Positions 8,024 through 17,002 of a stretch of 64,000 bases of DNA are shown here, piece after piece. The DNA lies in NCBI GenBank assembly GCA_023386315.1, contig JAEWJZ010000018.1, positions 1-64,000 of the forward strand. Reading direction: 5' to 3'. The translations under genes were made by a program, and so were the position numbers. Source of the DNA: Bacillota bacterium. Its GTDB lineage: Bacteria; Bacillota; Clostridia; Lachnospirales; Lachnospiraceae. The notes under the pieces were generated by a model. It did no database searches. It saw only the letters and a program-made list of their open reading frames with translations, and was not told the origin of the DNA. How positions within the stretch are numbered: position 1 is the stretch's first letter; the number at the start of each line of letters is the position of its first letter.

Positions 8024-8821
8024 TTATATTGTGATAATTTCCGACATCTGATCCCGCTTTGCAACGGCTATGGAAAAATCAGATGCCTTAAATGGATTAT
8101 CTCCCTCTGAGATTTCAAGCTTTACGGTTTCATAAGCAAGCTCTTCGTAATTATTCTCCTTGCTTAAATGACCCAGCAGAATCTTTTTTAAATTCTCGTG
8201 AAGAATGCAGCATAACAGCCGTCCCGCGTTTTCATTGGATAAATGTCCATGATCTCCCAATATCCTGCGCTTTAAGTAATAAGGATAAGGTCCTGCCTGA
8301 AGCATATTCACATCATGGTTGGACTCTAAAAGTACCGCGTCCAGTCCCTGCAGATGCTCGATGATGTACTGATTGTAATGCCCCATATCCGTTGCAACTG
8401 CAACTGACTTATGTTCATGCTGAATCCGGTATGCCACCGGATTTGCCGCATCATGGTCGATGGAAAACGGTTTAACCTCTAAATCTCCCACAAAAAAATC
8501 CACATCCGGACGAATGGCATAAAATAGTTCCCGGGGATATTCTCCCAGATATTTCTGCTTTGAAATTTCCTCCAGAGTCTCCCTGGTTCCATATATGGGA
8601 ACGCCATACTTTCTGGCCAGTACTCCCAGTCCTTTGGTGTGGTCAGAGTGTTCATGAGTGATTACAATTCCAGTGAGCTCGTTTCCTTTTAATCCGATTT
8701 CATTTAAGCCCTGTTCAATCCTCTTGTTGCTTATTCCGGCATCTACCAGAATATGAGTTGTATCAGAACCCACATAAATGCAGTTTCCGCTGCTCCCGCT
8801 AGCAATGCTTACCAGTCTCAT
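8024..8821 (-). CDS. MBL-fold hydrolase, WalJ/YycJ-like
   Basis: This 265-residue metallo-beta-lactamase-fold protein has the dinuclear zinc motif THEHSDH near residue 57, with DMGHYNQ, ESNHD and GHLSNENAG as further metal or core motifs. The opening RLVSIASGSSGNCIYV is typical of the YycJ/WalJ group. These are cytoplasmic enzymes with 5'-exonuclease-like features, tied in Bacillus and Streptococcus to cell-wall or DNA-replication control. Here it is in the polA-coaE operon rather than with a walRK locus. An RNA or DNA phosphodiester substrate is plausible but not shown. Confidence 0.9.
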   Translation of the reverse strand: MRLVSIASGSSGNCIYVGSDTTHILVDAGISNKRIEQGLNEIGLKGNELTGIVITHEHSDHTKGLGVLARKYGVPIYGTRETLEEISKQKYLGEYPRELFYAIRPDVDFFVGDLEVKPFSIDHDAANPVAYRIQHEHKSVAVATDMGHYNQYIIEHLQGLDAVLLESNHDVNMLQAGPYPYYLKRRILGDHGHLSNENAGRLLCCILHENLKKILLGHLSKENNYEELAYETVKLEISEGDNPFKASDFSIAVAKRDQMSEIITI

Positions 8822-8825
8822 ATCG

Positions 8826-9422
8826 TTATCTGTCCCCTGTTTTCAATATTTCCGCCAATTGGTTCTCTAAATCCTCAACTGAACCATCGTTCTCGATTAT
8901 CCGGTCACAGCGCCTTACATACTCCAGTTCTGAGGCCTGGCTTCTGATTATTTGTTCCGAACGTTCTTTTGTATAACCCCTGTTTTCCGAAAGACGTCTG
9001 ATTCTGACCTCCTCTGATGCACGGACATACCACATCTCATCATAGATATCTTCCGCTTCTTCACCCATAATTGCAAATTCTACCACAATAAGCCCGGCTT
9101 GGGAAGCGGAAATTTTTTGTCTGATTCTTTTCCATACAAGAGGGTGGATAATAGAATTAACCTGCTCTCTTGCAGATTCATTTTCAAAAATCACTTTTCC
9201 TAATGCAGCACGGTTAATGGTGCCGTCAGAATTTAGGATGGTTTCTCCAAAGGTTTCTTTCACCCGCAGATATCCGTCTTCTCCCGGCATCATCAGTTCA
9301 TGGGCAACTTTATCCGCTTCAATTACCTGTGCATTGTATTTCATTTTTAATATGGAAAGAACCAGACTTTTTCCGGCTCCCACACCGCCTGTAAGTCCAA
9401 TTACATTCACGCTTTCCACCAT
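8826..9422 (-). CDS. coaE: Dephospho-CoA kinase
   Basis: This is the last step of CoA synthesis: ATP-dependent phosphorylation of the 3'-OH of dephospho-CoA. The P-loop GLTGGVGAGKS lies at residues 9-19, followed by EADKVAHELM (substrate aspartate) and a lid region VRIRRLSENRGYTKE. With the ATG at 9422, preceded by AAAGGG, the protein is 198 residues, the normal family length. The longer open frame upstream overlaps polA and is not used. The gene begins five bases after the polA stop. Confidence 0.95.
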   Translation of the reverse strand: MVESVNVIGLTGGVGAGKSLVLSILKMKYNAQVIEADKVAHELMMPGEDGYLRVKETFGETILNSDGTINRAALGKVIFENESAREQVNSIIHPLVWKRIRQKISASQAGLIVVEFAIMGEEAEDIYDEMWYVRASEEVRIRRLSENRGYTKERSEQIIRSQASELEYVRRCDRIIENDGSVEDLENQLAEILKTGDR

Positions 9423-9426
9423 CCCT

Positions 9427-11958
9427 TTATTTGGCATCGAACCAGGATTCTCCAACATTGGCATCAACTTCCAGAGGCACAGCCAGCCTGGCAGCACTCT
9501 TCATCTCTTCCACCAGCAGTTTTTTTACCTGATCCAGTTCTTCCAGACGTGTCTCAATTAAAAGCTCATCATGAACCTGAAGGACAATTCTGGACTGCAG
9601 TCCCTGTTTCTTTAGTGCGCTGTCTACCCGGATCATGGCAATTTTAATAATATCTGCCGCGGTTCCCTGAATGGGAGAATTCATGGCCACACGTTCTCCG
9701 AAGGAACGCTGCATAAAATTGGAGGATTTTAACTCCGGTACGGGACGGCGGCGGCCAAACATGCTGAGCGCATACCCGGTTTCTTTTGCATCAGATACCA
9801 GCTTATCCAGGAAAGCCTTCACTCCCGGATAGGTTTCGAAGTATTTTTCAATGTATTCCGACGCTTCTTTTCTGGTAATGCTTAACCCTTCGCTTAGTCC
9901 AAAAGAACTGATTCCATAAACAATACCGAAATTAACGGCCTTTGCATTGCGCCGCTGTAAGGAAGTCACTTCCAAAAGCGGTACATGAAACACTTCTGAG
10001 GCAGTGATCGCGTGAATATCCTCGGCCTGCTGATAAGCACCGATCAGTCTTGCATCTCCCGACATATGAGCCAGAACCCTCAGTTCAATCTGGGAGTAAT
10101 CGGCATCTACAAAGACACAGCCCTCCTGTGGAACAAAAACTTTTCGAATCTCTCTTCCAAGTTCCATGCGGATTGGAATGTTCTGTAAATTGGGCTCTGT
10201 ACTGCTGATCCTTCCGGTAGCGGTAATCGTCTGATTAAAGGTACCGTGAATCCGTTCATCGGAGCCTATATAGGACGCCAGCCCATCGGCATAGGTGGAA
10301 TTTAACTTTGTCAGCTGCCTGTAATCCAGAATCAGTTCTATCACAGGATAATCCGGAGCCAGTTTTTCCAGCACATCGGCGGCAGTGGAATAACCTGTTT
10401 TGGTCTTTTTTCCGCCAGGAAGCTTCAACTTTTCAAAAAGGATTTCTCCAAGCTGCTTGGGTGAATTAATATTAAAGGTTTCACCTGTCTGTTCGTATAT
10501 TTTTTGTTCCGTTTCCTTAATCCGGATTTTCAGTCTGTCTCCGTATTCTTTCAGCCTGTCCCGTTCCACCCGGATTCCCGTTTCTTCCATAGAAAACAAA
10601 CTGTATACCAACGGCATTTCAATTTCATAAAATAACTGTTCCATATCTGTTTTTTTTAATTCTTCTCTTAAAATGTTTCCGCACAAAAATGAAACGTATG
10701 CCATGGAACAGATACAGGCAACTGCCTGGGAACGACTTTCCTCCAGTGCCCGGGGTATGGTTTGTTTTCCCAGAAATTCCGTTTTCGAAGGAAGGGACAG
10801 TGAAAGATATTCCTCTGCTAAATCATTATATTCATAGGAGTTTTTTAACGGATCAATTAAGTAAGCTGCTATGGAAGCATCAAACACCGTCTTTTCTCCA
10901 CTCAGGTTCAGAAATGGAAGCTGGCTTTTCAGATCTAAAACAGTAATATCTTCAGCCTGTCTTATGACCTCTTCTGCCTTTTTTTTCAAATATTCTGACG
11001 TTAAATTCCCCTGAGGAATAAAGCACCAGCACTCTTCTTTTGAAAAACATAAAGCCAGTGCAGAAATATTTTTATCTGTTCCTGCCAGCTGCAGGCCAAT
11101 GCTGACGCCTGTGGCACACCTTGCAAAAACTGCCTCGGCTTCAAAAAGATCCGTAACTTCTTTTTTAATCCAGCCAGATGAAGAAATCTCCTCTCCTTCC
11201 TCCGGGAACCCGGCAGGTTCAAAATCCATATCCATAATTTCTGCAATCTCAGATTCCGCAATGGTTTTGCTCTCATCCAGGCGAAGATTATAATCTGTTT
11301 TCAGGCAAAGAGAATCAGCCTCATTGTTTACCTGCTGCTCATACTCAGTCAGTGCTTTTTGAACCTGGTCAGACTCCAGCTCCTCCTTCTTACCATAAAG
11401 AGCTTTTAAGGAACCATACTGTAAAAGCAGCCGGCATGCAGTTTTTCGGCCGATCCCTGCCCCCCGCTCCAAAGAAAATACTTCCTTTAACTGTTCCGGC
11501 TCCAGACCAAATTCTGCCTTCACCACATCTGCAGACCAGTTTATTAATTTTACCCCTTCTTCTCCCAGTCCGGGAATCAGGACAGTTACATGCTCATTTA
11601 CTGCCATCAGAAAGGTCTCATTACCAGTAAGCACTGAAACATCTCTTCCTTCCTCCTCACAGTTTTTTGCAAGGGAGCAGATAAGGTCCAGAGAGCGTGC
11701 CCCCTCTTCTTCAAAAACAGGTATTTTCAGAGCAGTCAGTGCTTCTTTTAAAAGTGCTTGTTTTTTCTTTAAATTCTGAGCGGCCATTCCATCTATATTG
11801 AAATTTCCAAAAACCGCTGCAATATAATCCGTTTGCTTTTCTTCTATTATACGAACCACAACATTACGTATTCCTTTTACGCAGTTGTCTGGAAGTGCGT
11901 AATATACCTCTTCCAGCATGCCGGTCCCGTCAATCAGTACTGTTTTTTTTCTGTTCAT
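9427..11958 (-). CDS. polA: DNA polymerase I, both nuclease domains degenerate
   Basis: This 843-residue family A polymerase starts at 11958 after AGGAG. The polymerase domain is intact: motif A DADYSQIELR at about residue 618, O-helix RRNAKAVNFGIVYG at about 669, and motif C VHDEL at about 795. The N-terminal 5' nuclease domain is eroded. LIDG (Asp10) remains, but the acidic cluster normally EADD reads ARSLDL (residues 87-92), the TGDxD motif reads TGNET (111-115), the GDSSDN loop is deleted before GAGIGRKTA, and the segment normally containing FRH and YKANR is missing. The middle 3'-5' exonuclease region also lacks DxE and YxxxD residues, as is usual in Firmicutes. Gap filling should remain possible, but RNA primer and flap removal would need another nuclease. 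It is followed directly by coaE. Confidence 0.95.
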   Translation of the reverse strand: MNRKKTVLIDGTGMLEEVYYALPDNCVKGIRNVVVRIIEEKQTDYIAAVFGNFNIDGMAAQNLKKKQALLKEALTALKIPVFEEEGARSLDLICSLAKNCEEEGRDVSVLTGNETFLMAVNEHVTVLIPGLGEEGVKLINWSADVVKAEFGLEPEQLKEVFSLERGAGIGRKTACRLLLQYGSLKALYGKKEELESDQVQKALTEYEQQVNNEADSLCLKTDYNLRLDESKTIAESEIAEIMDMDFEPAGFPEEGEEISSSGWIKKEVTDLFEAEAVFARCATGVSIGLQLAGTDKNISALALCFSKEECWCFIPQGNLTSEYLKKKAEEVIRQAEDITVLDLKSQLPFLNLSGEKTVFDASIAAYLIDPLKNSYEYNDLAEEYLSLSLPSKTEFLGKQTIPRALEESRSQAVACICSMAYVSFLCGNILREELKKTDMEQLFYEIEMPLVYSLFSMEETGIRVERDRLKEYGDRLKIRIKETEQKIYEQTGETFNINSPKQLGEILFEKLKLPGGKKTKTGYSTAADVLEKLAPDYPVIELILDYRQLTKLNSTYADGLASYIGSDERIHGTFNQTITATGRISSTEPNLQNIPIRMELGREIRKVFVPQEGCVFVDADYSQIELRVLAHMSGDARLIGAYQQAEDIHAITASEVFHVPLLEVTSLQRRNAKAVNFGIVYGISSFGLSEGLSITRKEASEYIEKYFETYPGVKAFLDKLVSDAKETGYALSMFGRRRPVPELKSSNFMQRSFGERVAMNSPIQGTAADIIKIAMIRVDSALKKQGLQSRIVLQVHDELLIETRLEELDQVKKLLVEEMKSAARLAVPLEVDANVGESWFDAK

Positions 11959-11966
11959 CTGTTCTC

Positions 11967-12317
11967 CTATCCAAGCAAGCCCAACTGCAGCCAGATTCTG
12001 CACTGAAGAAGGACTGTAATGACAAGTGCCATGAAGCAAACGGTAGATACCGCATATCTTGCTATTTTTATCAGCTGTATTAACTGAAGCCTTTGTCTGG
12101 ACTGTTCCAGAGCCGCCTCCAGCGCTCCCTTGATATTATAATTCCCTGTTTCAGAATCCAGCTGCATGATTCCTGCCTCTATGGTAAAATATATTTCCAG
12201 TTCTTCCATACAATCTGCACAGGTCTGCGTATGTTCCAAAAATTCTTTCAGTTCCTCATCCGTCAGTTCACCGTTTATATATGGAATGACCAGACGTTCT
12301 GCTTCCTTACATGTCAT
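11967..12317 (-). CDS. zf-HC2 anti-sigma-like membrane protein
   Basis: This 116-residue protein has an N-terminal zinc-finger-like region (C3, then HTQTCADC at residues 29-36, the H-x3-C-x2-C core of zf-HC2 anti-sigma domains) and one C-terminal membrane segment near residues 88-105. Such proteins hold ECF sigma factors at the membrane. No sigma factor gene is adjacent, and the gene leads the polA operon, nine bases before polA, so its partner is unknown. It could equally be a stand-alone membrane regulator. Confidence 0.75.
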   Translation of the reverse strand: MTCKEAERLVIPYINGELTDEELKEFLEHTQTCADCMEELEIYFTIEAGIMQLDSETGNYNIKGALEAALEQSRQRLQLIQLIKIARYAVSTVCFMALVITVLLQCRIWLQLGLLG

Positions 12318-12351
12318 CGCCCAGACACCTCCTTAACCATAGCTTTTTATT

Positions 12352-12380
12352 ATCATACAATATATTTTGCCGATTTTCAA
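12352..12380 (-). promoter_or_regulatory. Promoter of the polA operon
   Basis: The minus strand reads TTGAAA, 17 bases, TATGAT, about 35 bp before the zf-HC2 gene. Confidence 0.65.
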
Positions 12381-12389
12381 TTTAAATAC

Positions 12390-12418
12390 TTGCCAAATGG
12401 AAATTCCTGTGATAGAAT
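12390..12418 (+). promoter_or_regulatory. Promoter of tRNA-Leu
   Basis: The plus strand reads TTGCCA, 17 bases, TAGAAT, ending 20 bp before the tRNA. It is divergent from the polA-operon promoter. Confidence 0.7.
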
Positions 12419-12438
12419 AATGAACGTTGTAAGTGCAA

Positions 12439-12521
12439 GCCGGCATGTCGGAATGGCAGACGAGGCGGACTCAAAATCCGTTGATGGCAACATCGTGTGG
12501 GTTCAAGTCCCACTGCCGGCA
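12439..12521 (+). tRNA. tRNA-Leu (anticodon CAA)
   Basis: This is an 83-nt class II tRNA. The acceptor stem GCCGGCA pairs with TGCCGGC, the anticodon loop CTCAAAA gives CAA, there is a long variable arm, and the T-arm is GTGGG-TTCAAGT-CCCAC. The 3' CCA is not encoded. Confidence 0.95.
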
Positions 12522-12542
12522 CTACACCCTTGGCAGGGAACT

Positions 12543-12590
12543 GGGCTTCGCAAAACCGAATTCATTTTGGTTTTGCGGAGTCCTTTCTCT
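12543..12590 (+). terminator. tRNA-Leu terminator
   Basis: A 15-bp stem (GGGCTTCGCAAAACC with GGTTTTGCGGAGTCC) is followed by the T-rich tail TTTCTCTTTATTTT. Confidence 0.8.
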
Positions 12591-12702
12591 TTATTTTCAT
12601 ATTTTTCCTACAATTTCCTTAATTTTCCATAATATTCTAGGAAACACTGCCCTAATTATGATATACTGTCATAAGAAAAAACAATTGATTAGAGGTGATT
12701 TT

Positions 12703-13524
12703 ACGAAACGTCGTATCATGCTAATGGCTGCACTTCTGTCCGCACTGTCACTTTATGGGTGCAGTCACCGAAATTATGTAAAGGCAGATCTGCCAGACAC
12801 GCAGACAACCGAAAGCAAAGAAACAACCACAATCTCCGCTTCGTCTGTCATAGAAGTTCAGAACGAATCCGAAAGCAAAGAAAGTTTAAGCTCAGACCCC
12901 AAGTCAGGAGCAGGCACCTCTATTTATGTCTATAAGAATGATAAGGTGACCATCGAATATCCGGTCCTTACACAATTGGCAGATGAATCTAAATTAGAAG
13001 CTGTCAACAACCTGCTAAAAGGCAATGCGCTGGAAATCATCAAAGCTTATTCTGTTGACCCATCAAAAGACAGTCTTACTGTCAGTGCAGATATTATCTC
13101 TGCTGACAGGAACCGAATCAGCGTTGCTTATACAGGAATGCTTTCTGTTAACGGAGCCGCACACCCCACCAATGTCTATTACACCAGCGTAGTTGATTTA
13201 AAAACAGCCAGCAATATCAGGCTGACGGATTATGTGGATCCAAAACTGCTGGCTGAATATGTGCTCTCTGATAAGTGTAAGTTTTATAACACATCATCTG
13301 AACTCAATGAGGCTTTGATGAGTATACGGTCCGATATGGACGAAAAGACATATACCAATATTTTCAAAAATGCTGATTTTTCATCGAATCAGCCTGAAAA
13401 AGGATCTGCAGAGTTTCCAGAATCCTTTAGCTATGAGGATCAGGGAGTCATTATTGTCTCCATACCTGTCGCTCATGCCTTCGGGGATTTTGCGTTAATT
13501 GAATATACTCCTGAGACAAAATAA
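12703..13524 (+). CDS. Lipoprotein, DUF3298/RsiV-like C-terminus
   Basis: This exported protein has a signal peptide KRRIMLMAALLSALSLYGC ending in a lipobox-like Cys. A Ser/Thr/Glu-rich linker follows, then a domain with VYKNDKVTIEYPVL, SVAYTGMLSVNGAAHP and YTSVVDLKTASNIRLTDY. That pattern matches the DUF4163-DUF3298 arrangement of RsiV and related surface proteins. No sigma factor is adjacent. The start is unclear. The best ribosome site, AGAGGTG, stands five bases before ACG at 12703 (giving KRR next), whereas the nearest standard starts are TTG 12685, ATG 12658 and ATG 12718. ATG 12718 would drop the basic signal-peptide residues. Confidence 0.75.
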   Translation, partial: TKRRIMLMAALLSALSLYGCSHRNYVKADLPDTQTTESKETTTISASSVIEVQNESESKESLSSDPKSGAGTSIYVYKNDKVTIEYPVLTQLADESKLEAVNNLLKGNALEIIKAYSVDPSKDSLTVSADIISADRNRISVAYTGMLSVNGAAHPTNVYYTSVVDLKTASNIRLTDYVDPKLLAEYVLSDKCKFYNTSSELNEALMSIRSDMDEKTYTNIFKNADFSSNQPEKGSAEFPESFSYEDQGVIIVSIPVAHAFGDFALIEYTPETK

Positions 13525-13533
13525 CAAAAATAG

Positions 13534-13562
13534 TTGCCATTTATCCCTTTCTCTGATAAAAT
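13534..13562 (+). promoter_or_regulatory. Promoter of uraA-upp
   Basis: TTGCCA, 17 bases, TAAAAT. It overlaps the upstream end of a longer open frame and so supports the uraA start at 13597. Confidence 0.75.
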
Positions 13563-13596
13563 AGGACGGAAAAATAAAAAGAAACGGGGTATAATC

Positions 13597-14922
13597 ATGA
13601 GTAACAACGCAAAATTGACAACCCGAGACTATCTGCTCAGCATTCAGCATCTCTTCGCCATGTTCGGCGCAACCGTGCTGGTACCCTTACTGACAGGTCT
13701 CAATCCATCGCTGGCATTATTCTCTGCAGGCGTTGGCACCTTAATATTCCACTGCTGTACTAAATTTAAGGTTCCTGTGTTTCTCGGTTCTTCCTTCGCA
13801 TTTCTGGCCGCGGTTACCGCAATTATCCGACCGGAAGGAACCGTGATCCCTGAGAACGTACCTTTAGTACAGGGTGGAATTATTTTTGCCGGTCTGGTAT
13901 ATTTGATCTTCGCCTTCATCGCTTACACCATTGGTGCTGAGAAAATCAAAAAGATTTTCCCTCCCGTTGTGACCGGCCCGGTAATCGTAGTCATCGGAAT
14001 CAACCTGGCAGGCACGGCAATCAGCGATGCAACGGGCAATTTAAGCCTGGCAGACGGTGTAACACCTGCCATTGCATTGAATCTGGGAATTGCGGTATTT
14101 ACATTATTCGTAGTTATTCTCTGTTCTATTTTCGCTCATGGTTTTTTCAAGCTGGTTCCGATTCTCATCGGAATAGCGGCCGGTTATCTTCTGTGTATTG
14201 TATTAGGAGCAATGGGAATCTTCCATATGGATTATTCAGCCATTTCCGCTGCATCATGGATTAATATCCCATTTGTGACAAAGGACTTAAACGGTGTAAC
14301 ATTTATGTCTGTTCCAAAATTCAGCTTAGGTGCCATTCTTTCCATTGCGCCTATCGCCTGCGTCACATTTATGGAACACATTGGAGACATCACCACGAAC
14401 GGAACTGTTGTTGGAAAAGATTTCCTCAAGGATCCAGGACTTCACCGTACATTAATGGGTGATGGTCTTGCTACCCTTCTTGCAGGATTTATGGGCGGCC
14501 CTGCCAACACTACTTACTCAGAGAATACAGGCGTTCTGGCAACTACTAAAAACTACAACCCAAGGCTTCTTCGTGTAACCGCCGTATTTGCCATTGTTCT
14601 GGGCCTTTTCGGAAAAGTCGGTGCAATCCTTCAGACTATCCCGGGTCCTGTAAAAGGCGGTGTGGAAATTATGCTGTTTGGTATGATCGCTGCTGTGGGC
14701 ATTCGTTCTCTGGCAGAATCAAATCTGGATTTTACCCACAGCAGAAATTTAACTATCGTTGGTCTCATCCTGGTATTCGGACTGGGACTTGCCCAGCTTG
14801 GAGGACTTAACGTAAGTGTCGGTTCTGTAACATTAAACATTTCAGGTCTTTTCGTCGCTGTTATCATTGGTGTCTTTATGAACCTGATACTGCCTGAAAC
14901 TCCTGATACTGCAAGAGATTAA
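13597..14922 (+). CDS. uraA: Uracil permease
   Basis: This 441-residue member of the NCS2 nucleobase transporter family imports uracil with protons across about 14 membrane spans. Family signatures visible are [21 protein letters not shown] at the N-terminus, and [16 protein letters not shown] and [17 protein letters not shown], which carry substrate-binding Glu and Gln/Asn positions. The ATG at 13597 follows ACGGGG and lies just after a good promoter, so the longer frame starting at 13534 is not used. The leader is only about 28 nt, leaving no room for a PyrR attenuator. It is cotranscribed with upp. Confidence 0.95.
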   Translation: MSNNAKLTTRDYLLSIQHLFAMFGATVLVPLLTGLNPSLALFSAGVGTLIFHCCTKFKVPVFLGSSFAFLAAVTAIIRPEGTVIPENVPLVQGGIIFAGLVYLIFAFIAYTIGAEKIKKIFPPVVTGPVIVVIGINLAGTAISDATGNLSLADGVTPAIALNLGIAVFTLFVVILCSIFAHGFFKLVPILIGIAAGYLLCIVLGAMGIFHMDYSAISAASWINIPFVTKDLNGVTFMSVPKFSLGAILSIAPIACVTFMEHIGDITTNGTVVGKDFLKDPGLHRTLMGDGLATLLAGFMGGPANTTYSENTGVLATTKNYNPRLLRVTAVFAIVLGLFGKVGAILQTIPGPVKGGVEIMLFGMIAAVGIRSLAESNLDFTHSRNLTIVGLILVFGLGLAQLGGLNVSVGSVTLNISGLFVAVIIGVFMNLILPETPDTARD

Positions 14923-14941
14923 AGAAAGGATTAAAACTATT

Positions 14942-15583
14942 ATGGATTTATTAATGGACAATGTAACTGTATTTACCCACCCGCTGATTCAGCATAAAAT
15001 TTCAATTTTACGAGACAAGAGAACCGGCACCAACGAGTTCCGTGCTCTGATCGAAGAAATCGCCATGCTGATGGGATTTGAGGCATTAAGGGATCTTCCG
15101 TTACAGGATGTGGAGGTAGAGACTCCTATTGAGACCTGCATGACCCCAATGATTGCCGGTAAAAAAATGGCAGTTGTTCCTATCCTGAGAGCAGGTCTTG
15201 GTATGGTTAACGGAATTCTGGCTCTTGTACCGTCTGCCAAGGTAGGACATATTGGTTTATATCGGGATGAAAAAACTCATGAGCCCCATGAATACTACTG
15301 CAAGCTTCCAAGCCCGATTGAACAGAGAACCATTGTTGTTACCGATCCTATGCTTGCTACCGGTGGTTCTGCAATTGCAGCCGTCGACTTTATCAAGCAG
15401 TACGGCGGTAAGCACATCAAGTTCATGTCCATCATCGCCGCTCCGGAAGGCTTAAAACGGCTTCACGAGGCACATCCGGACATTCAGATCTACGTAGGAC
15501 ATTTAGACCGTCAGTTAAATGAAAATGCGTATATCTGCCCAGGTCTTGGAGATGCTGGTGACCGTATATTCGGTACCAAATAA
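14942..15583 (+). CDS. upp: Uracil phosphoribosyltransferase
   Basis: This 213-residue enzyme makes UMP from uracil and PRPP. The PRPP loop [12 protein letters not shown], the active-site segment [12 protein letters not shown] and the C-terminal uracil-binding [12 protein letters not shown] are all intact. The gene lies 19 bp after uraA, so uptake and salvage of uracil are one unit. A strong terminator follows. Confidence 0.97.
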   Translation: MDLLMDNVTVFTHPLIQHKISILRDKRTGTNEFRALIEEIAMLMGFEALRDLPLQDVEVETPIETCMTPMIAGKKMAVVPILRAGLGMVNGILALVPSAKVGHIGLYRDEKTHEPHEYYCKLPSPIEQRTIVVTDPMLATGGSAIAAVDFIKQYGGKHIKFMSIIAAPEGLKRLHEAHPDIQIYVGHLDRQLNENAYICPGLGDAGDRIFGTK

Positions 15584-15594
15584 AATTATCTGAT

Positions 15595-15646
15595 AAAAAG
15601 CCCGGTACTTCCTGTCCTTATAAGACACGGAAATACCGGGCTTTTT
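15595..15646. terminator. Bidirectional terminator
   Basis: The arms AAAAAGCCCGGTA and TACCGGGCTTTTT lie between convergent upp and the NSS transporter gene, with T-runs on both strands. Confidence 0.9.
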
Positions 15647-15663
15647 AACAGCTGTACTTAATA

Positions 15664-16995
15664 TCAGCCGATTCCTTTATAAACAATACTTAATATTAAT
15701 ACCAGGGCTGCAAGAAATACATAGAGATACTTGGCCGTAAAAATGAAATAAGATCCAAGCGGTTTCTTACGTCCACCGTTTAATTCGTTGAGAATTTCTT
15801 CCTTTTTCAATACCCAGTAGATCATCACAGAACATAAAACTGCACCAAATGGCACCACATAGATGGTAATATAATCCATCCAGGCTCCCATATAGGGTTC
15901 ATATTCAATAAAAAGTCCTATGATAAACACGACGGCGCCCACAAAAATAACAGCAGTCTTTCTTGGAAAACGCAGATGCGTTTGAAGCGCTTCTGCGCAT
16001 ACTTCAAACATATTAACCAGGGAGGTTACTCCTGCAAATAGTACTGACAGGAAAAACAATACTGCTATTACTCTGCCTGCCGGGATTTGTGCAAATACCT
16101 TAGGCAAAGTTATGAACATCAGGGGAGGACCGCTTGCCGGGTCCATCCGGAATGCAAATACAGCAGGAATAATGGCAAAACCTGCTAAAAGAGCTGCAAC
16201 GGTATCTAACAAAGCAGTGGTAACCGCTGCTTTGGGTATATCCTCTTTTTTATCCAGATAGCTGCCGTAAATTACCATCCCCGAACCAGTAATGGAAAGA
16301 GAAAAGAAAGCCTGTCCCATAGCCATAACCCAGGTTTGCGGTTTTAACAGAAGTTCCCATCTGGGCACCAGCAGATATCTGTATCCATCAAAAGCCCCGG
16401 GAAGAAAGAACACCCGGACTGCAATCAGCAAAAAAAGAACAAAAAAAGCAGGCATCATGATTGCATTCACTTTTTCAATCCCTTTTAATACTCCTCCTGC
16501 CAGTACAGCTACCGTAATTATAACAACAAGGAGATGCCATGGTACACTGCCATAATGCCCGGTTGCACGGGAAAAATATTGCGCTGCCTCTTCTTTCAAA
16601 ACAGCACCTGACAAGGCTCCCCATAGATATCTTAGAACCCAGCCCACTATAATTGCATAACCAATGGCAATACCAAATGAACCAATTAAAGGGATTGCGC
16701 CCAGAAACGAACCGCCTTTTTTCCCTCTCGTCTTTAAAGCATAATCATAAGAGCCGATGGGGCCCGTTCCGGTGAGCCTGCCAAACGCAAACTCTCCGGA
16801 CAAGCCAACCAGACCAAATAAAAATACAAAACCAAAATATACCAGTAAAAAAGCAGCGCCTCCATACTGTCCCAGCCGGTAGGGAAACATCCAGATGTTT
16901 CCCATACCGACAGCTGACCCAACAGAGGCCAGAATGAATCCAATTCTTGAACCGAATTTTCCATTTCCTGCCTGGGCATGTTTACTTTCGTTCAT
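15664..16995 (-). CDS. NSS-family sodium-dependent transporter
   Basis: This 443-residue, roughly 11-12-span neurotransmitter:sodium symporter homologue (LeuT fold) probably imports an amino acid with Na+. The signature SRIGFILASVGSAVGMGNIWMF lies in span 1, with the unwound GSAVGMGN substrate and sodium site. SLSITGSGMVIYGSYL in span 6 and the DPASGPPLMF loop also fit. The substrate cannot be assigned. It has the usual bacterial length. It lies head-to-tail with the hexapeptide-repeat gene upstream, seven bases away. Confidence 0.92.
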   Translation of the reverse strand: MNESKHAQAGNGKFGSRIGFILASVGSAVGMGNIWMFPYRLGQYGGAAFLLVYFGFVFLFGLVGLSGEFAFGRLTGTGPIGSYDYALKTRGKKGGSFLGAIPLIGSFGIAIGYAIIVGWVLRYLWGALSGAVLKEEAAQYFSRATGHYGSVPWHLLVVIITVAVLAGGVLKGIEKVNAIMMPAFFVLFLLIAVRVFFLPGAFDGYRYLLVPRWELLLKPQTWVMAMGQAFFSLSITGSGMVIYGSYLDKKEDIPKAAVTTALLDTVAALLAGFAIIPAVFAFRMDPASGPPLMFITLPKVFAQIPAGRVIAVLFFLSVLFAGVTSLVNMFEVCAEALQTHLRFPRKTAVIFVGAVVFIIGLFIEYEPYMGAWMDYITIYVVPFGAVLCSVMIYWVLKKEEILNELNGGRKKPLGSYFIFTAKYLYVFLAALVLILSIVYKGIG

Positions 16996-17002
16996 GTTTT
17001 AT

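Noticed and set aside
13525..13596. PyrR attenuator or purine/uracil riboswitch before uraA
   Set aside because: The predicted transcript leader is only about 28 nt and contains no terminator or anti-terminator stems.
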